A stretch of DNA of 11,552 bases from Temnopleurus reevesii (lineage: Eukaryota; Echinodermata; Echinoidea; Temnopleuroida; Temnopleuridae). How positions within the stretch are numbered: the first letter of the stretch is position 1; the number at the start of each line of letters is the position of its first letter. Position numbers and translations under genes: made by a program. The notes under the pieces were generated by a model, which was not told where the DNA came from, did no database searches, and worked only from the letters and a program-made list of their open reading frames with translations. Below are positions 9,335-11,552 of this stretch, one piece after another. The stretch covers positions 26,059-37,610 of the forward strand of contig BQKZ01006906.1 of the NCBI GenBank assembly GCA_036244855.1, read 5' to 3'.

Positions 9335-9348
9335 GTTGCTATAGCAAC
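9335..9348. promoter_or_regulatory. Perfect palindromic X-box-like (RFX) motif
   Basis: GTTGCTATAGCAAC is a perfect 14-bp palindrome fitting the RFX X-box consensus (GTTGCC-type half sites with a two-base spacer). RFX factors bind such sites mainly near promoters of ciliary genes. Here it lies 44 bp past the POU6 stop codon, in the predicted 3' UTR. It could be an enhancer, the promoter of an unseen transcript, or chance, since about one 14-bp palindrome of any sequence is expected in a window this size. Confidence 0.4.
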
Positions 9349-9391
9349 TAAGCACTCATCCGTACTCTGACTTCGCAATAGGATGCGAGCG

Positions 9392-9803
9392 TTAGACGTG
9401 CTCCGGGCTCTCCACGACAACATCTGCTCTCTCGATCTCTTCCGAGTTATTATTCATGGTGGCTTCGGCCGCTTTCAGTTTCTTAATGGTGTTCTTCAGA
9501 GCTTGGCGCTTGTTGCAGAACCAGACGCGTATCACCTCGCGGTCGTAATTCAGCTCCTGCGCAAGCGCCGTCATCTCGGCCCCGGTCGGATGCGTGTTCT
9601 TCTCAAAGTGCCGACTGAGGTATTCCAGCGCCTGGGGCGTGAAGGACGTCCGTCGCTTGCGCTTCTTGACTGGTTCACTGCCGATGAAGTCTGTGAGCTG
9701 GTTGAGACCGTTTTTGTGTCTCTCCTCCGCCTCGGCCATCCATCGCTCTAAGACGGGCTTTATCTTCTGCGCGCTCTTTGGTGTGATGTCCAGCTTCTCA
9801 AAT
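9392..9803 (-). CDS. POU6: POU class 6 homeobox protein, last coding exon (POUs second half + homeodomain)
   Basis: Sequence-specific nuclear transcription factor; class VI POU proteins act mainly in nervous system and sensory development. The exon starts after a polypyrimidine-AG acceptor (AG at 9804-9805); its first base completes an Arg codon begun in the exon at 10628-10799. It encodes 136 further residues and ends at TAA (9392-9394). Numbered from the ATG at 10791: residues 56-81 finish the POU-specific domain (FEKLDITPKSAQKIKPVLE), 82-101 are the linker, and 102-161 are the homeodomain. The homeodomain has the basic arm KKRKRRTSF, Arg at position 5 and recognition helix VIRVWFCNKRQ with the POU hallmark Cys50 and Asn51. 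Residues 162-191 form a short Glu/Asn-rich tail ending ESPEHV. Lys52 (WFCNKRQ) and ALKNTIKKLK resemble POU6F2 more than other POU classes. GC content is clearly higher than in the flanks. Frame is intact. Confidence 0.95.
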
Positions 9804-10154
9804 CTAAAAAAAGAATACCAAGAAATAATGAAAAAGTTTCTTCATGAAACCACTGTTCAGCTCTAATTTCACTCCAATGAAAATCACTCTAAAGGTCAGT
9901 TCCACCAAGGATTCATGGTGAAAAGAAATATAAATAATTTTACTTGTTTGACATCTGTACTTTTTTTTAAACCTAAGAATAAAAAACATTTCTAATATAG
10001 CAAGGCAATTTTCATGCTCTCCAGGATCTCATTTTAAAGAGCTTCCACTGTGTAAAGAATGTTCAGTTCCAACAAGACATCCTTCTATTTGATTAATGTT
10101 CAATACAGGGACCTAAAATTCTGAATATAAACTAAAAATCAAGGATTTGAGTTG

Positions 10155-10540
10155 CCTATCATTAATTTGGTGGCAGCAGTGGGACATGAACTTGTGATAT
10201 TAACAAGTCTTAGGGGGTGTTGTTCAAAATCAACTGCAAATCAACTGCAACTTTGCAGATTTTAACGCGCATTTTAATTCGCGCATGGTATGCGCATTTA
10301 ACAAGACGCGCATGACACAATGATTTTGATTGGAACGTTCCGATCAACTGCAACTTGCGATCAATTGCAACTTTTGAGCAACACCCCCTTAAACAGTCCA
10401 TTATCAACATGGTGGCAACAGTGGGGTATGAACCCATGCTAACAAAGTGATCAGTAAATAGTTGATTACTAACATGGTGGCAACAACTGGATTGAAGACT
10501 TCAGACATTGCAAGACAACTCCTTTTCAAATATGACAGAA
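10155..10540. repeat. 63-65 bp minisatellite, three units, split by a MITE
   Basis: The motif GGTGGCARCAGTGGG begins at 10169 and 10411, with a diverged GGTGGCAACAACTGG at 10476. Units also share a preceding CATTATCAACAT-like stretch and a following GACATGAAC / GTATGAACCC stretch and GCTAACAA. The second and third anchors are 65 bp apart. The first and second are 242 bp apart, but removing the 176-bp MITE plus its 3-bp duplication leaves 63 bp. The array therefore predates the transposon insertion. Confidence 0.75.
10213..10388. mobile_element. MITE with GGGGGTGTTG ends and TTA target duplication
   Basis: A 176-bp element bounded by GGGGGTGTTG (10213-10222) and CAACACCCCC (10379-10388), flanked on both sides by TTA (10210-10212 and 10389-10391). 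Subterminal CAACTGCAA or CAATTGCAA motifs occur in both arms, and the centre is rich in GCGC. A 3-bp TWA duplication with GG-rich ends fits the PIF/Harbinger superfamily, though end sequence alone cannot prove it. It has no coding capacity. Intact termini and duplication suggest it is younger than its relative at 6385-6578. It lies within the POU6 intron and does not touch the splice sites. Confidence 0.85.
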
Positions 10541-10627
10541 GAGCGGAACTGTGAGATGTAGTTCCCCAAAAGGGATGGCTCTCTTTAAAGAGTAACAAAC
10601 AACAGAATTTATTAACAGTGCACTCAC

Positions 10628-10799
10628 CTGCAAATTGCTGACTGACTGTAAGCGGGTCCTTCCGATTGGCTGAGGGCTTGGCCGACCTGCGTCTGAGTGA
10701 GTCCGAGAGAAAGCCGCCGGATCTTGAAAGCTTTCGCAAACTCTTTGATCTCCTCTAGATTGATACCGTCGACCTCTGCAGCGTTACCCATCGTACTGA
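10628..10799 (-). CDS. POU6: POU class 6 homeobox protein, exon with first half of POU-specific domain
   Basis: Encodes MGNAAEVDGINLEEIKEFAK and onwards to SQSAIC, then two bases of a split Arg codon at the donor (CAG|GTGAGTG, last exon base 10628). Residues 9-54 are the N-terminal half of the POU-specific domain: helix 1 (INLEEIKEFAKAFKIRRLSL), then GLTQTQVGQAL, then the recognition helix start SQSAIC, which with the next exon reads SQSAICRFE. The DNA-contacting Gln residues of TQTQ and SQSA are present. The exon opens after TTTCTTTCTCAG with AG at 10801-10800; a second AG four bases further in would give 10795. Either acceptor keeps the frame open above the ATG at 10791-10789, which has A at -3 and G at +4. 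That ATG may be internal to a longer protein or a true start of a short form. No frameshift or stop is seen. Confidence 0.93.
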
Positions 10800-11552
10800 C
10801 TGAGAAAGAAACCAGAATGGAGGGTGGAAGAGGAAGGTGAATATTTTAATGCATACCTGCCAACCAAAAATCAGACTTATTTCCCATTATTGGGTGGTAT
10901 CAAAATCTTTGAACAACTGGTATTTAATGGGAACACAATAACACCATTACACATACACCTGCCTCTCAAGACAACCTGTTATTCATAAATAGCATCAATG
11001 CAGAAAGAAAAAATGAATTGGCATTGATATGGTTTCTGGTATCCCTCCGTGCATCGCAATAAATCAAATGTTGAACAATTTTTTGGCCCAAATTACAAAA
11101 ATTTAAATGAAAATGGATAAAGAATATTCTTCCCAGGAGACAGGTGTATTTCATAACCTTATTCTGTTTAAATAATTTACTGATTTGTCTTTATTTTCGT
11201 ATCCCCCTATGAACTACTAAATGGCTGGAAAAAAATTGGCGTCAGATATAAGGTTGACTGATGCCCCTATTTCAGGCACTAACTCAGTTACACAGCAGTT
11301 ATTGAGTACAGAATCCTGCCACCAGTCGGACTTAAAACCATGCTTAAATAGTTATGAAATTACCCTAGCCTCTTGTTCTTTTGCCAATAATAGTAGATAT
11401 GGAGATTTACATTTCGTTAGTCAGTCATTCACAGTTGACCGGAAGTAAAGGTCAACCAATGTCAAAACGTCAACTGCTCTCATTCATTAACTCCCAGAAT
11501 CAGTTTCGATCTTAGTCCACGAGTTTCAGATGACGTCACAATTGCATGCGCC
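10800..11552 (-). other. Upstream intron or 5' flank of the POU6 gene
   Basis: No further POU6 coding exon could be recognised. The long N-terminal region typical of POU6 proteins must be encoded to the right of the window if it exists. Donor-like CAG|GT sequences occur on the minus strand near 10857 and 10958, but the sequence upstream of them does not look coding. A 75-codon plus-strand frame at 11221-11448 has no recognisable domain. The last 120 bp carry a cluster of promoter-type motifs. Confidence 0.6.
11434..11552. promoter_or_regulatory. Candidate promoter/enhancer: ETS, CCAAT, CRE and NRF1-like motifs
   Basis: In about 115 bp: ACCGGAAGT (ETS core, 11438-11446), CCAAT (11456-11460), a perfect CRE TGACGTCA (11531-11538) and GCATGCGCC at the very end, resembling half of an NRF1 site. 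The ETS core sits inside the inverted repeat GTTGACC / GGTCAAC (11434-11440 and 11450-11456). This set is typical of TATA-less animal promoters and works in either orientation. Read on the minus strand it lies about 0.65 kb upstream of the POU-specific exon. Function is inferred from motifs only. Confidence 0.4.

Larger units (their letters stand above)
9046..9391 (-). other. Probable 3' UTR of the POU6 gene
   Basis: Sequence between the TAA stop of the homeodomain exon and the first AATAAA on the minus strand. It is less AT-rich near the stop codon than farther downstream. It contains a palindromic X-box-like motif at 9335-9348. An open minus-strand frame here (9190-9423) overlaps the stop codon in another frame and has no recognisable domain. 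The UTR assignment follows from position only. Confidence 0.5.
9804..10627 (-). other. Intron (phase 2) splitting the POU-specific domain
   Basis: The 824-bp intron has a GT donor at 10627-10626 (CAG|GTGAGTG) and an AG acceptor at 9805-9804 preceded by a T run. It interrupts the Arg codon (AG|A) in the POUs helix SQSAICRFE, between Cys54 and Phe56 of the visible peptide. The interior holds a three-unit minisatellite interrupted by a MITE. No additional exon is evident, although vertebrate POU6F2 has an isoform with extra residues in the POU-specific domain, so an alternative exon here should not be ruled out. Confidence 0.9.

Noticed and set aside
9383..9866. Plus-strand open frames of 122 and 90 codons opposite the homeodomain exon
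   Set aside because: They are antisense shadows of the GC-richer POU6 exon; the minus-strand frame carries the unmistakable POU/homeodomain residues.
10213..10388. microRNA precursor within the POU6 intron
   Set aside because: The hairpin is explained by transposon inverted repeats, and no conserved mature sequence can be identified without small RNA data.
10404..10739. Minus-strand 111-codon open frame over the POU-specific exon
   Set aside because: It is in a different frame from the POU domain, reads through the GTGAGT donor into the intron and contains no known domain.
11221..11448. Plus-strand 75-codon open frame starting MAGKKLASD
   Set aside because: No recognisable domain, and it ends within the promoter-like motif cluster. 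A small protein cannot be formally excluded, but nothing supports it.

Overview
This window looks like animal nuclear DNA: AT-rich, mostly non-coding, dense in short interspersed repeats, with one intron-containing gene. That gene is a class VI POU-homeobox transcription factor (POU6, related to vertebrate POU6F1/POU6F2 and fly pdm3), read on the minus strand. Several SINE-like repeats with (ATT)n tails and AGCGC-type 3' ends, plus MITEs with GGGGGTGTTG-type ends, suggest a marine invertebrate, most likely an echinoderm. That is inference from repeat style and the POU6 sequence. I cannot name the species.

Layout, left to right. Positions 1-425: a (CAT)n microsatellite block between two identical 45-bp direct repeats. 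426-1698: no gene seen. 1699-2150: two SINE-like elements head to head, forming a long imperfect palindrome, with a third, related copy at 2266-2496. 3180-3895: a degenerate tandem array of 57-100 bp units. 3896-9045: no gene seen, but three short non-autonomous DNA transposons at 6385-6578, 7285-7459 (pogo/Tigger-like, TA target site) and 7609-7779. 9046-9391: the probable 3' UTR of the POU6 gene, with a poly(A) signal and a perfect RFX-type X-box palindrome. 9392-9803: last coding exon (second half of the POU-specific domain, linker, homeodomain, C-terminal tail). 9804-10627: intron carrying a 63-65 bp tandem repeat into which a 176-bp MITE has inserted with a TTA target duplication. 10628-10799: exon with the first half of the POU-specific domain. 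10800-11552: upstream intron or 5' flank, ending in a cluster of ETS, CCAAT, CRE and NRF1-like motifs.

The two exons join in frame through a split Arg codon and encode a complete bipartite POU DNA-binding region. From the ATG at 10791 this is 191 residues. It is either the C-terminal part of a longer POU6 protein whose 5' exons lie beyond 11552, or a compact isoform starting at that ATG. I found no convincing second protein gene and no RNA gene or CRISPR array. The best leads are the nested intron repeat, the promoter-like right edge, the X-box beside the stop codon, and the inverted SINE pair. I do not see clear evidence of an undescribed biological system.
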